The notes under the pieces: generated by a model
The model's database searches: none
Seen by the model: the letters and a program-made list of their open reading frames with translations, nothing else
Told to the model about the DNA's origin: nothing
Part shown: positions 37,806-47,049 of the stretch, one piece after another
How the letters are laid out: each line of letters begins with the position of its first letter
Numbering within the stretch: position 1 is the stretch's first letter
Position numbers and translations under genes: made by a program
Source of the DNA: Paracoccaceae bacterium
GTDB lineage: Bacteria > Pseudomonadota > Alphaproteobacteria > Rhodobacterales > Rhodobacteraceae
Assembly: GCA_958296035.1 (NCBI GenBank)
Contig: OY282431.1
Location: 3,518,037 to 3,582,036 of the forward strand
DNA length: 64,000 nt
Reading direction: 5' to 3'

Positions 37806-38225
37806 ATGAGTGATCTGAAGACCACTGAAAACGATGCTGATGTCTGGGCCTATCTCGACTCGGTCACAAATCCGACCCGTCGGAAGGACGCCGTCACGGT
37901 CGCCAGGATGATGCAGGACGTAACCGGCGAAGAACCGAGAATGTGGGGCGAAAGCATTGTCGGCTTCGGTCGCTACCAGTACCGGCGCGCCGATGGATCG
38001 CGGCACTGGTGGATGCAGACCGGGCTTGCTCCCCGCAAGCAGGCCTTGACAATTTATATCATGCCCGGCTTCAAGAATTATTCCGAGCTCCTGCAATCGC
38101 TTGGCCGACATCGACACTCGGTCAGTTGCCTTTACATAACAAGGCTTCAGAATGTCGATTTTGATGTCCTGACCGAACTCGTCAGCCGCTCCGTGGCGGA
38201 CATGCGCCGCATCTACTGCCAATAG
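37806..38225 (+). CDS. DUF1801 domain protein
   Basis: A 139-residue small cytoplasmic protein with the DUF1801/YdhG fold. DVWAYLDSVTNPTRRKDAV opens it; GEEPRMWGESIVGFGRYQYR and LTIYIMPGFKNY are the typical strands. No enzymatic function is established. The start at 37806 follows GGGGGAAACA, a good ribosome site; an ATG four codons upstream (37794) is less well placed. Confidence 0.8.
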   Translation: MSDLKTTENDADVWAYLDSVTNPTRRKDAVTVARMMQDVTGEEPRMWGESIVGFGRYQYRRADGSRHWWMQTGLAPRKQALTIYIMPGFKNYSELLQSLGRHRHSVSCLYITRLQNVDFDVLTELVSRSVADMRRIYCQ

Positions 38226-38370
38226 CCCGTCGAAACAGTTGCATCGCACACCGCAGAGGCGGTCTGAGCACGTGTTTCAACACTTGAATTCGGTGCACTG
38301 GCTTACTATCTTTTCTCTTGAATTGCGGCCTTCCGGATTCCAACCCGGACAGCCATTCAGTTTCGAGTAG

Positions 38371-38393
38371 CGGGCCGTAGGCCCGTTTTTTTT
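38371..38393 (+). terminator. Intrinsic terminator/attenuator directly upstream of rimP
   Basis: CGGGCC (38371-38376) and GGCCCG (38380-38385) form a perfect six-pair stem with a GTA loop, followed by eight T residues (38386-38393). The U-tract ends only 10 bases before the rimP ATG at 38404, so it lies inside the rimP leader. If a promoter lies upstream (for example TTGAAT at 38284 with TATCTT 17 bases on), it could act as an attenuator; if not, it ends the preceding operon. Confidence 0.75.
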
Positions 38394-38403
38394 GGATTTG
38401 TTT

Positions 38404-38916
38404 ATGACCCTGGACCTCGTCGCAGTCAGCAACAAGGAGGCTGAACTCGCGGCCGTACTGGGACCACTTATCGATTCGATGGGTTTTGAACTTGTTCGTC
38501 TCCGGATAAGCGGCCGAAACAGCCCTGTCCTGCAAATACTTGCGGAGCGCCACAAGGGCGGCATGAGCGTTGATGACTGCGCCGAATTGTCGCGGGCCTT
38601 GTCTGCACTGCTCGAGGTGGAAGATCCTATATCCACCAATTACACCCTTGAGGTCTCCTCGCCGGGAATTGACCGACCATTGACCAGGACAGAGCATCTG
38701 GAGGCATGGACGGGTCATCTGGCCAAGGTCGAGCTTGCCCAACCGCTTGACGGTCAGCGACGTTTTCGCGGCTGGCTGCAGGACACCGGAGCAACCACGG
38801 TCACCCTCGACACAGCCACCGGAAAAGTCAACCTGCCCCTTGACGGCATTTCCAGGGCCAAGCTTTTGCTGACCGATCAACTTCTCGCTGCCAGCCGCCC
38901 TGCAATTCACGAGTAG
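38404..38916 (+). CDS. rimP: Ribosome maturation factor RimP
   Basis: A 170-residue protein for 30S subunit maturation. The N-terminal alpha/beta domain contains GFELVRLRISG, MSVDDCAELSRALSALLE and YTLEVSSPGIDRPL; an SH3-like C-terminal domain follows. It begins the rimP-nusA-ylxR-infB operon. The start MTLDLVAVS at 38404 has only a weak ribosome site (GGA at 38394-38396), and the T-run of the hairpin is immediately upstream, which suggests translation may depend on leader structure. Confidence 0.93.
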   Translation: MTLDLVAVSNKEAELAAVLGPLIDSMGFELVRLRISGRNSPVLQILAERHKGGMSVDDCAELSRALSALLEVEDPISTNYTLEVSSPGIDRPLTRTEHLEAWTGHLAKVELAQPLDGQRRFRGWLQDTGATTVTLDTATGKVNLPLDGISRAKLLLTDQLLAASRPAIHE

Positions 38917-38949
38917 ATACCGACACTGTCCCCTGTACGGAGTTTTAAC

Positions 38950-40575
38950 ATGAACCTGCTTACCGCCAACCGTCTTGAATTGCAGCAAATCGTGGCTTCG
39001 GTTGCACACGAGAAGAGTATCGAGCGGGAAATCGTCGTTGAAGCAATCGAGGAATCCATGGCGCGGGCGGCCAAGCTGAATTACGGACCTGAGCTTGATG
39101 TCCGGGCAAGATACGACATAGACAGCGGCGAACTTGTGCTCGAGCGCGTGAGAACTGTTGTCGAGACCGTTGAGAATTTTTCCCGCGAAGTTTCGCTTGA
39201 AGATGCCCGGCTCCAGGATCCCGATGCCACTATTGGCTTCCAGGTTACCGAAATTCTCCCGCCCGTCTCCGGCGACCGGCTAGACCGCATTACGGTGCAG
39301 AATGCCAAACAGGTCATAGTTCAGAAAGTCCGGGAAGCAGAGCGAGAGAAACAGTATTACGAATACAGGGACAAGATCGGCCAGATTGTCGTCGGGACCG
39401 TCAATCGAATCGAATACGGCAACATTATCGTTGATCTCACTGTCGGCGAAGGCGTCATTCACCGTAACCAGCGGATCCGCCAGGAATCCCCGGAAAAAGG
39501 TGATCGTCTCCGGGCGCTGGTGCTTGATGTTTCGCGGGAAAACAAGCGTCACCAGGTCAGGCTGTCGAGAACCGCCCCCGAATTCATGAAAGAACTCTTT
39601 CGCGCCGAGGTGCCCGAATTCGACGATGGCATCGTGGATATTCGTTGCATCGCCCGCGACCCGGGTTCGCGCGCCAAGATTGCGGTCGTCTCATATGACG
39701 CCAGCATCGATCCCGTCGGGGCTTGCGTCGGCATGAAGGGATCCCGGGTTCAGGCTGTTGTTTCCGAGTTGCAGGGTGAACGCATTGACGTCATCGGCTG
39801 GACACCCGACCTCAATGAATTTGTGGAACAGGCCATAAAGCCGGCCAAGGTTTCGCGTATTGTACTCGACGAGTTTGACAACCCGTCGGAAATAATTGTC
39901 TATGATGACCAGTTGTCTCTGGCCATCGGTGCCAGAGGACAGAATGTTCGGCTGGCCCGCAACCTGACCGGACTCAACTTCCGAATCATCACCGAAACCG
40001 AAGAGCGCGAACAACGAATTGCGGCCGATCACGAACGCATGCACATGTTCATGGACGTCATTGATATCGAAGAGAGTTTTGCACATCTCCTCGTCGCCGA
40101 AGGATTCGATTCGATCGAGCAGCTGGCCGACTGTGACATGGATGTGTTGCTGTCCTGTGACGGCATTGATGCCGACATTGGCCATGAACTGCGGCGCCGG
40201 GCGCGGGATCATGTCGACCGGCTCAGTCAGGAGGCACTGGAGGAGGCGCACCGCTATGGCCTCAAGGATGACCTCGCACAGTTCGAGGGATTGAGCCCGT
40301 CAATGCTCCTCAGTCTTGCCATGAACGATGTCAACACGCTGCAGGACTTCGCCGAGTGTGCCGACTGGGAGATTGCCGGAGGCACAACCATCGGGCGCGG
40401 CAAACGGGTTCGTGATCGCGGCATTCTCGAGGACCACGGTGTCACGCTGGAGAAAGCGCAACACCTTATTCTCGTGGCTCGGGTAATGGTCGGACTCATT
40501 GATGAAGAGTCACTGACTGAAGAGGACTACGAAGCGGATCAGGACGATGACGAGAGGCAAGTCGAGGTCGCATGA
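38950..40575 (+). CDS. nusA: Transcription termination/antitermination protein NusA
   Basis: A 541-residue NusA. The RNA polymerase-binding N-terminal domain is followed by S1 (residues about 135-200), KH1 with GSRAKIAVVSYD, KH2 with the IGARGQNVRLA motif, and two C-terminal helix-hairpin-helix acidic repeats, with a strongly acidic tail (YEADQDDDERQVEVA). It regulates pausing and termination. Its last codons overlap the ylxR start by 29 bases. Confidence 0.96.
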   Translation: MNLLTANRLELQQIVASVAHEKSIEREIVVEAIEESMARAAKLNYGPELDVRARYDIDSGELVLERVRTVVETVENFSREVSLEDARLQDPDATIGFQVTEILPPVSGDRLDRITVQNAKQVIVQKVREAEREKQYYEYRDKIGQIVVGTVNRIEYGNIIVDLTVGEGVIHRNQRIRQESPEKGDRLRALVLDVSRENKRHQVRLSRTAPEFMKELFRAEVPEFDDGIVDIRCIARDPGSRAKIAVVSYDASIDPVGACVGMKGSRVQAVVSELQGERIDVIGWTPDLNEFVEQAIKPAKVSRIVLDEFDNPSEIIVYDDQLSLAIGARGQNVRLARNLTGLNFRIITETEEREQRIAADHERMHMFMDVIDIEESFAHLLVAEGFDSIEQLADCDMDVLLSCDGIDADIGHELRRRARDHVDRLSQEALEEAHRYGLKDDLAQFEGLSPSMLLSLAMNDVNTLQDFAECADWEIAGGTTIGRGKRVRDRGILEDHGVTLEKAQHLILVARVMVGLIDEESLTEEDYEADQDDDERQVEVA

Positions 40576-41185
40576 ACACTTCGTTCGCCGCTGCCTGGCG
40601 ACCGGTACCAGAACCTCGCAGGACAGCATGATCCGTTTCGTGGTGTCGCCGCAGGCAAAGGTCGTGCCTGATGTCGGCCGGAGGTTGCCCGGGCGCGGCA
40701 TGTGGCTACTCGCCCGCCATGATGCCGTGAATCGGGCTGTCTCGGACAACCTGTTTTCACGTGCGGCCAGGCAAGCGGTTCGCTGCCCGGACAGGCTAGC
40801 CGACACGGTTGATGAATTGTTGAGAGACAGGCTCTGTCACCATATTGCGCTTTCCAGAAAAGCCGGGATGGCATTTTTCGGGTTCGAAAGGATCCGGACA
40901 ATGATCGCGAGTGGGGAAACCTGCTCTCTTCTTCTGGCAATCGATGGCTCAATGCGCCAACTGGGAAAGACTTTTCCTGCCCATGATTTCCCCCTGTTCA
41001 GCAGAAGCCTCTATGGCAAGGAATTGGGACTAGCATTTGACCGCAACTTTGTGGTACATGCGGCCGTCAAACGAGGACAGTTAGCCAAGACCATATCAGA
41101 AGAGTCTCGGCGCCTGCGCAGCTATCGACAGCTGGGCGAAGATTATGAGCTTGCCAATTTGCGGCAGGTCAAGCTTGGTTCATAG
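40547..41185 (+). CDS. YlxR (DUF448) RNA-binding protein with L7Ae-like C-terminal region
   Basis: A 212-residue protein. The YlxR block RRCLATGTRTSQDSMIRFVVS and LPGRGMW occupies residues about 13-55; the C-terminal half (HIALSRKAGMAFFGFERI) resembles the L7Ae-like domain that follows YlxR in Alphaproteobacteria. It sits between nusA and infB as in most bacteria. YlxR proteins bind RNA and, in Firmicutes, modulate RNase P; whether this holds here is unknown. Translational coupling with nusA is likely because of the overlap. Confidence 0.88.
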   Translation: MTRGKSRSHEHFVRRCLATGTRTSQDSMIRFVVSPQAKVVPDVGRRLPGRGMWLLARHDAVNRAVSDNLFSRAARQAVRCPDRLADTVDELLRDRLCHHIALSRKAGMAFFGFERIRTMIASGETCSLLLAIDGSMRQLGKTFPAHDFPLFSRSLYGKELGLAFDRNFVVHAAVKRGQLAKTISEESRRLRSYRQLGEDYELANLRQVKLGS

Positions 41186-41200
41186 ATTACATGAGGTGGA

Positions 41201-43684
41201 ATGGGGACTCAGACTCTCAGACTTAATCCGAAGGCACGGTCCTCGCGATCAGGTACAACAACCAAGCGGCCTGGCAGTATTCGCAGCAGGCCTAAAAAGG
41301 TAATTGTCGTCCAGCCGAAGCCTGGTGGCAAACGAAGTCAGTACGTCGCCAAGCGACATTCCCTTCGCAGCCCGATGCCAGCAACTGGTACCACCACCAA
41401 AACAACACCTGACGAACCAAACGTCTCGCCGACCCAGCAGCAGCGCATTCTGCAAGCGCTGAAGAAGGCACGCATGCTCAAGGAGGCCGAGGCCCGTTTT
41501 CGGCAGCAGAAGGAGCGTCGTCTCCAGCAGGTGCGTCAGCGTCAGGCCGCCGAATTTCTGGAAATCAAGCGTCGCAAGGAACAGGAGGAGGCTGCGCGCG
41601 TCGCAGCGGCCGCAGCAGCCAAGGCCGCCGAGGAGGAAAGAAAGCGACAGGAATCGCTCGCAGCAGCCAAGCAGAAAGCCGAGAAGAGTGAGGCGAACAA
41701 GCAGGAGAAGTCAGCGACTCCAGCCAAGACCTTGCCGGGCAAGACCCGTCGGCCGCCGCGCCAGCCAGCCAAACCATCACGGTTGCGAAGACCCGATGGA
41801 GGCAGACAAACCAAGCTCAACGTCCGAAATGCACTCGAAGATGAGCGGCAGCGGTCTCATGCTGCATTCCGGCGACGCGAACAACGTCGGCGACGCAAGA
41901 CGTCTGTGACAGCCCCGCCGCGGGAACGTGTCATCCGCGAGGTACAACTGCCCGAAACGATAGTTGTGCAGGAATTGGCCAATCGCATGGCCGAGCGCTC
42001 GGCGGATGTCATCAGATTTCTGATGACCATCGGGGAGCAAGCCACGCAAAACCAGACCATCGACGCCGATACGGCCGAGCTGGTCATCTCCGAATTCGGG
42101 CACAGGGTTTCCCGGATTTCGGATGCCGATGTCGAGGATGTCATCGAGGTCTTTGAAGACCAGCCCGAAGATCTGGTTGCGAGAGCACCGGTTGTAACCG
42201 TGATGGGACATGTCGATCACGGCAAGACCTCGCTGCTCGACCGCATTCGTGAAACACGTGTTGCGGCCGGTGAATCCGGAGGCATTACGCAACATATCGG
42301 TGCCTATCAGGTTGCCACGCCTGGCGGCCATCTGGTGACATTCCTCGATACGCCTGGACATGCTGCCTTCACTGCCATGCGAACCCGTGGAGCCAAGGTA
42401 ACGGATATCGTGGTGCTGGTGGTTGCCGCCGATGATTCCGTCAAGCCACAGACTGTCGAGGCGATCAACCACGCCCGGGCGGCCGATGTGCCGATCATTG
42501 TTGCCATCAACAAGTGTGACCGGCCCAACGCCGACCCCGACCGGGTTCGAAACGATCTGCTGAACCATAGCATCGTAGTCGAACAGCGGTCCGGAGAGGT
42601 ACTCGACGCCGAGGTATCGGCGATCACGGGCGATGGCATTCCGGAATTGCTGGAACAGATCCATTTGCAGGCCGAATTGCTCGAACTCAGGTCCAACCCG
42701 TCCCGACCGGCCGAAGGTGCCGTTATCGAGTCCAGGGTTGCCTACGGCAAGGGTTCGGTAGCGACCGTTCTGATTCAGGCCGGCACCCTGCGCAAGGGAG
42801 ACATCTTTGTCGTTGGTCAGGAATGGGGCAAGGTGCGGGCCCTATTTGATGACAATGGTATGGTCGTAGATGAAGCCGGGCCTTCAAAACCGATAGAAGT
42901 CCTTGGTCTCAATGGCACGCCGTCGGCCGGCGACCAGCTCAACGTCGTGCAGAGCGATGCACAGGCCCGCCAGATTTCGGAATATCGGCGGTCGCTTTCG
43001 TCAACAGCACCGGCTGCCGGCGTCCTGCGACCGCGGGCCCAGGATATCCTGCTGTTTCCCGGCTCGCAGAAGAAGGCCTTTCAAATCATTGTCAAGGCTG
43101 ACGTCCATGGCTCTGCAGAGGCCATAGAACAGGCCGTCAAGATGATCGGCAATGACGAGGTGGAGGTTCGCATCCTTCACTGCGCGGTTGGTGAAATCAT
43201 CGAATCGGACGTCACCCTCGCTGCCGCATCAAACGCCATCGTGTTCGGTTTCAATGTGCGCAGCAACGCCGCGGCCCGAGTCGCCGCCAGCCAGAAAGGT
43301 GTAGAAGTCCGGTACTATTCGGTCATCTACGAGCTTCTGGACGATGTGCGATCAATGGCTGGAGGATTGCTGGCACCAAAGGTCAACGAGATCGAGCATG
43401 GTAACGCTGAAATCCTCGAGGTCTTCAACATCACCGGGGTCGGCCATATTGCCGGCTGCAGAGTGCTGCAAGGTGTCGTGCGAAAGCGCAGCAGCGCTCG
43501 GTTGCTACGCGACCGCGAGGTCGTGTACGAGGGCCGGTTGAAGACGCTCAAGCGCTTCCAGGATGACGTTCAGGAGGTCGTGTCGGGGCAGGAATGCGGC
43601 ATTGGGCTGGAGAATTGCTCAGATTTCAGGCGCGGTGACGCGCTTGTCTTCTTCGACAGGGAAGAGATTCAGCAGTCTCTGTAG
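41201..43684 (+). CDS. infB: Translation initiation factor IF-2
   Basis: An 827-residue IF-2. A long, lysine- and glutamine-rich N-terminal region (residues 1-240) is mainly coiled-coil and alanine/charge-rich. The GTPase domain begins near 330: VTVMGHVDHGKTSLLD (G1), DTPGHAAF (G3), and NKCD (G4), with domains II, III and the C-terminal fMet-tRNA-binding domain behind. ATG 41201 is preceded by GAGGTGG. The gene ends without rbfA and truB downstream, which usually follow; a convergent gene (smr) lies there instead. Confidence 0.96.
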   Translation: MGTQTLRLNPKARSSRSGTTTKRPGSIRSRPKKVIVVQPKPGGKRSQYVAKRHSLRSPMPATGTTTKTTPDEPNVSPTQQQRILQALKKARMLKEAEARFRQQKERRLQQVRQRQAAEFLEIKRRKEQEEAARVAAAAAAKAAEEERKRQESLAAAKQKAEKSEANKQEKSATPAKTLPGKTRRPPRQPAKPSRLRRPDGGRQTKLNVRNALEDERQRSHAAFRRREQRRRRKTSVTAPPRERVIREVQLPETIVVQELANRMAERSADVIRFLMTIGEQATQNQTIDADTAELVISEFGHRVSRISDADVEDVIEVFEDQPEDLVARAPVVTVMGHVDHGKTSLLDRIRETRVAAGESGGITQHIGAYQVATPGGHLVTFLDTPGHAAFTAMRTRGAKVTDIVVLVVAADDSVKPQTVEAINHARAADVPIIVAINKCDRPNADPDRVRNDLLNHSIVVEQRSGEVLDAEVSAITGDGIPELLEQIHLQAELLELRSNPSRPAEGAVIESRVAYGKGSVATVLIQAGTLRKGDIFVVGQEWGKVRALFDDNGMVVDEAGPSKPIEVLGLNGTPSAGDQLNVVQSDAQARQISEYRRSLSSTAPAAGVLRPRAQDILLFPGSQKKAFQIIVKADVHGSAEAIEQAVKMIGNDEVEVRILHCAVGEIIESDVTLAAASNAIVFGFNVRSNAAARVAASQKGVEVRYYSVIYELLDDVRSMAGGLLAPKVNEIEHGNAEILEVFNITGVGHIAGCRVLQGVVRKRSSARLLRDREVVYEGRLKTLKRFQDDVQEVVSGQECGIGLENCSDFRRGDALVFFDREEIQQSL

Positions 43685-43796
43685 ACTTCTCGCCTCCTCC
43701 AATACCCGGCTCAGCCTGCTTCTACCGAGAGATTTCCAGGCACAGCACGGCTGTTCCCTCTGCTGCGGCAGGTCCGCCGGTTGCCTGACAACCGCC

Positions 43797-44462
43797 TTAC
43801 TTTCTCTGCCGGCGCAACCAGACATAGAAGGCACCCGATCCGCCATGCCTGCCGTGGGCTGACTGGAAGTACTGAACGTGCGGACGCAATTGTCGGCTCG
43901 CCAGAATATCCGGCATGGCCTTTCTCAGGATACCGGCGTTGTCCTCGCGCTGCCAGTCATGGCGGCTGCGCCGTCCCTTGCCGGTGATTACCAGTACAAG
44001 CCTCAATTCGGCTTGCCGCGAGCTGGCAACAAAGCGATGCGTGGCGCGCCGCGCCATCTCAAGCGTTTGGCCATGCAGGTCGATGACTGAAGCCGGCGAG
44101 AGCTTTCCCGCCCGCAGTTTTTCTCGAATTCTCCTCTCCAGCTGGAGAGGTGCCTCCGGACCTGCAGGTCGAGGCAGCCGGGATATTTTCCCGTAGGTTT
44201 GACGGGTCCTGACAGGCGGCTGTCTGGTCGGCTGGTCTTGCGGGCCCTCAAATCCGGATGTGACAGCTGTCTGCCAAACCGCTTCGTCTTTTGAAGTCAG
44301 GCCCGGCGGTGAAGTCTGCGGCTTGCCTGCCGGCCTGGAAACCCTCGTTCCCCGATGTTTGCGCGTGCGGGATTCCGTCGGTTGCAGCCGGTTGGCGCGG
44401 CACCATGCTGACCATGCTCGCTTGTCTTCGGCATCCCGAGCCTTATCCGAATGGTTGGACAT
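43797..44462 (-). CDS. Smr (small MutS-related) domain protein
   Basis: A 221-residue protein with a disordered basic N-terminus (about 1-115) and a C-terminal Smr domain: VIDLHGQTLEMA near residue 127, then LVITGKGRRS and the closing QSAHGRHGGSGAFYVWLRRQ. The Smr domain is an endonuclease/nucleic acid binding fold of MutS2 and stand-alone SmrA/B proteins, also implicated in ribosome rescue cleavage. It is transcribed against infB with a 112-bp gap. In other Alphaproteobacteria it sits near mltA and tim44; here mltA is absent. Confidence 0.85.
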   Translation of the reverse strand: MSNHSDKARDAEDKRAWSAWCRANRLQPTESRTRKHRGTRVSRPAGKPQTSPPGLTSKDEAVWQTAVTSGFEGPQDQPTRQPPVRTRQTYGKISRLPRPAGPEAPLQLERRIREKLRAGKLSPASVIDLHGQTLEMARRATHRFVASSRQAELRLVLVITGKGRRSRHDWQREDNAGILRKAMPDILASRQLRPHVQYFQSAHGRHGGSGAFYVWLRRQRK

Positions 44463-44554
44463 TCCTTCGCTGCTTCAGGTGGCAAGTACCATCCAAACAG
44501 GTTGCCGATTCTTGTCGAGAGCGGTTTCTGCCGTATGCGGGTGCGGCCGGCCGT

Positions 44555-45205
44555 TCAGCCGTTGGCAGCGAGCTTCCAGTTGGGGTTGCCCTGACCCATC
44601 AGGCGAACAAATGTCCAACTCTCTTCCTGTTCCACGAAATACTCCGTTTCGGGTTGCTGGTCGGGTTCGTCACGGTGCTCGCGGACGAGTATTCTGCTCT
44701 TGAAATCGACGGTAATCTCCGCTTCGTGACTGGTCTTGTCGTATGCCGCATCGGCGATCTTGCTCGACAGCACCTCGTCACAGGAGATGATGCGGTTGGT
44801 ATCGTCGCCGCGCCTCTGGATATTATCTTCGAATGTGGCCAAGACTTCGGCCTCCAGGTATGGCCTCAATTCCTCGATCTTTCCCTGACCGTATCCGTCA
44901 ACAATCCATTTGTAGGCTGTCCTGGCACCATCAAGGAATTCAGAGACATCAAAATCCCCTTCGACTACTTTCATAGCCTGTAGCTCCCTGGCGGCATTCG
45001 AATCCGGCGCTACATGTTTCACGATATCGGCATCGTCCACCTCGCTGGGAGAAACATCCTCCACCGGCTCCTTGTCAATGGCGACAGAGGGGCGGGGCCG
45101 TCGGCTCTCGTAGCCGTCCCTCGTACCCAGAACGCCCCGCAGGCGGTAAATCAGAAACGCCGCGACAGCAGCTAGCAGCAAGATTTGCAAGCTTTGCATA
45201 TTCAT
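44555..45205 (-). CDS. Tim44-like (TimA) inner-membrane-anchored protein
   Basis: A 216-residue protein with one N-terminal membrane anchor (SLQILLLAAVAAFLIYRLR, residues 5-22), a polar linker, and a Tim44 domain (from about 80) with FLDGARTAYKWIVDGYGQG, LRPYLEAEVLATFEDNI and EQEESWTFVR. Bacterial TimA homologues are inner-membrane proteins related to mitochondrial Tim44. The start MNMQSLQ at 45205 is chosen over a frame extension of eight codons. It lies divergent from fxsA, an arrangement typical of Alphaproteobacteria. Confidence 0.87.
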   Translation of the reverse strand: MNMQSLQILLLAAVAAFLIYRLRGVLGTRDGYESRRPRPSVAIDKEPVEDVSPSEVDDADIVKHVAPDSNAARELQAMKVVEGDFDVSEFLDGARTAYKWIVDGYGQGKIEELRPYLEAEVLATFEDNIQRRGDDTNRIISCDEVLSSKIADAAYDKTSHEAEITVDFKSRILVREHRDEPDQQPETEYFVEQEESWTFVRLMGQGNPNWKLAANG

Positions 45206-45516
45206 TCTGTGCGCCTTCTTCCGTTTCAACCATGCCGCAAAGGCACCTGATCTGCCAGATTAGGACAACGGTGCCCGATTGTCCACGATTCTTCGGGATC
45301 CACTACGCGGCTGCTGGCGATACCAACCTGCGTCGCGTCGTCCTCGGTCTCGGTTGTCAAGCTTCATATATGCTTCCATTGCCACCAATCCAAGCCTTGG
45401 AGTCCCAAAAGCGGCCGTTGTTCTTTACAGGCAGCCTGGCGTACTCAAGAGTGGCAATGTTGTTATTGTCGATCCAGATACATAGATTGAGGTCTTTCCA
45501 GGAAAGGTTGGGACCA

Positions 45517-45954
45517 ATGTGGCTAATCCTTGTCTTTGTGGCCATACCGCTTGTCGAAGTCCTGCTGTTTCTTACCATCGGTTCGGCAATCGGGATTCTG
45601 TCCACATTCGCCATTATTATAGTAACAGCACTGATTGGTGGCTTCCTGTTACGGCGGCAGGGCTTTCTGGTTCTCCACTCGATTTCAACCTCTCTGGAAG
45701 GCGGCACGACCGTTGCCCGCTCGCTGGTCCACGGATTGCTGGTCTTTGTCGCCGCCTTGCTCCTGCTGACTCCAGGTTTCTTCACTGATGCATTTGGCCT
45801 GGCGATGCTGTTCCATAGGCCGCGCGAGTTCATCATAGCGGTCGGCGGCCGCGTTATCCTTGATCAGATCAGGCGTTCCCGACGCTCAGCTGCTGGTTCG
45901 CGGTCGAAAGACTGGTCCGACGATGATATCATCGTCATTGACGCAGATGATTGA
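45517..45954 (+). CDS. fxsA: FxsA family membrane protein
   Basis: A 145-residue FxsA. ATG 45517 is preceded by AGGAAAGG about 11 bases upstream. The start MWLILVFVAIPLVEVLLFL and the FLLRRQGF motif are standard, with four hydrophobic segments in the first 100 residues and LLLTPGFFTDAFGL between; the tail is acidic (DDDIIVIDADD). In E. coli it limits exclusion of phage T7 by the F plasmid. It faces tim44 divergently; secB, often next to it, is 3.8 kb away, separated here by pta-xsc-terC. Confidence 0.9.
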   Translation: MWLILVFVAIPLVEVLLFLTIGSAIGILSTFAIIIVTALIGGFLLRRQGFLVLHSISTSLEGGTTVARSLVHGLLVFVAALLLLTPGFFTDAFGLAMLFHRPREFIIAVGGRVILDQIRRSRRSAAGSRSKDWSDDDIIVIDADD

Positions 45955-45981
45955 ACCTTCCTGGGTCTGACGACATCCCGC

Positions 45982-47019
45982 TCATTCGACGGAAGCTGCT
46001 TTCGCCGTTGCCTGTGCCTGAAGGCAGGTCACCGCTATCATGTCCAGTATATCGCTCGCTGCGCATCCCCGGGATAAGTCATTTGCCGGTTTGGCCAATC
46101 CCTGAAGCACTGTCCCGACTGCCTTCATACGGCCAGCCCGTTCAGCGATCTTGTAACCTATATTCGCTGCCTCGAGGCCGGGAAATATGAACACATTGGG
46201 TATGCCGCATGTTTCGCCTGCCGGCAATTTTCGCTTCTGGATGATCTCGTCAACGGCAGCATCGAACTGCAATTCGTAGGGTATAATCATTTCCGGCTGT
46301 CGCCGACGGGCAATACTGACTGCCTCCCGGACACGGTCGGCCCTGGCGTGACTTCCGCTGCCAGCCGTCGAAAATGACAGGAATGCCACCTTCGGCTCGA
46401 CGCCCAGGAGCGCTCTGGCCGACTTTCCCGTACTCTCGGCGATGATGGCCAGCTGCTCCGCATCCGGTTCAACTACAAGGGCGCAATCGGCAAAGAGAAC
46501 GGCTTCGCCCAGCACCGGCCGGGCTTCCTCCGAAACCATAATGAAGAACGCCGAAACGAGGCTGCACCCCGGTTCCCTGCCTACAATCTGCAGAAAAGTG
46601 CGAATAGTGTCAGCCGTTGTGTTGGTGGCGCCACCTATTGTTCCATCTGCGTCACCCATTCTGACCATCATTGCTGCATGGCCAAGCACATTGGTGACTA
46701 TCGATCGTGCCGTCTGCACATCAGGTGCCTTGTGACCGCGGATCCGCATATACTCTTCGAAATATTGATCGAGCTTGCCCGACCGACGAGGGTCCAGCAC
46801 CGAAATGTCCTGCTGATCACAGTCGAACTTCGATAAACCCTGCCTGATCTCCCTTTCGGGACCGAGCAATGTCAATCGCGCCAGAGCTGACCTGCTGGCT
46901 TCGGCAGCTGCCTCCTGAACGCGAACAGAGGTCCCTTCCGACAGCACCACATGTCGAGGTTCGATCGCTGCCCTGTACTTCAGATTGTCCAGAAAGCCTG
47001 TTCCCAATGCGCCCTCCAC
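45982..47019 (-). CDS. pta: Phosphate acetyltransferase
   Basis: A 345-residue short-form Pta without the N-terminal DRTGG domains. Landmarks are GATNTTADTIRTFLQIVG, FADCALVVEPDAEQLA, SFSTAGSGSHARADRV and NVFIFPGLEAANIGYK. The enzyme converts acetyl phosphate and CoA to acetyl-CoA and phosphate. It begins 30 bases after xsc on the same strand, the typical bacterial xsc-pta pair, so its task is to capture the acetyl phosphate formed from sulfoacetaldehyde. Confidence 0.92.
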   Translation of the reverse strand: MEGALGTGFLDNLKYRAAIEPRHVVLSEGTSVRVQEAAAEASRSALARLTLLGPEREIRQGLSKFDCDQQDISVLDPRRSGKLDQYFEEYMRIRGHKAPDVQTARSIVTNVLGHAAMMVRMGDADGTIGGATNTTADTIRTFLQIVGREPGCSLVSAFFIMVSEEARPVLGEAVLFADCALVVEPDAEQLAIIAESTGKSARALLGVEPKVAFLSFSTAGSGSHARADRVREAVSIARRRQPEMIIPYELQFDAAVDEIIQKRKLPAGETCGIPNVFIFPGLEAANIGYKIAERAGRMKAVGTVLQGLAKPANDLSRGCAASDILDMIAVTCLQAQATAKAASVE

Positions 47020-47049
47020 AATTCTCCGGACCAGGGCCGGCGGATCCGA

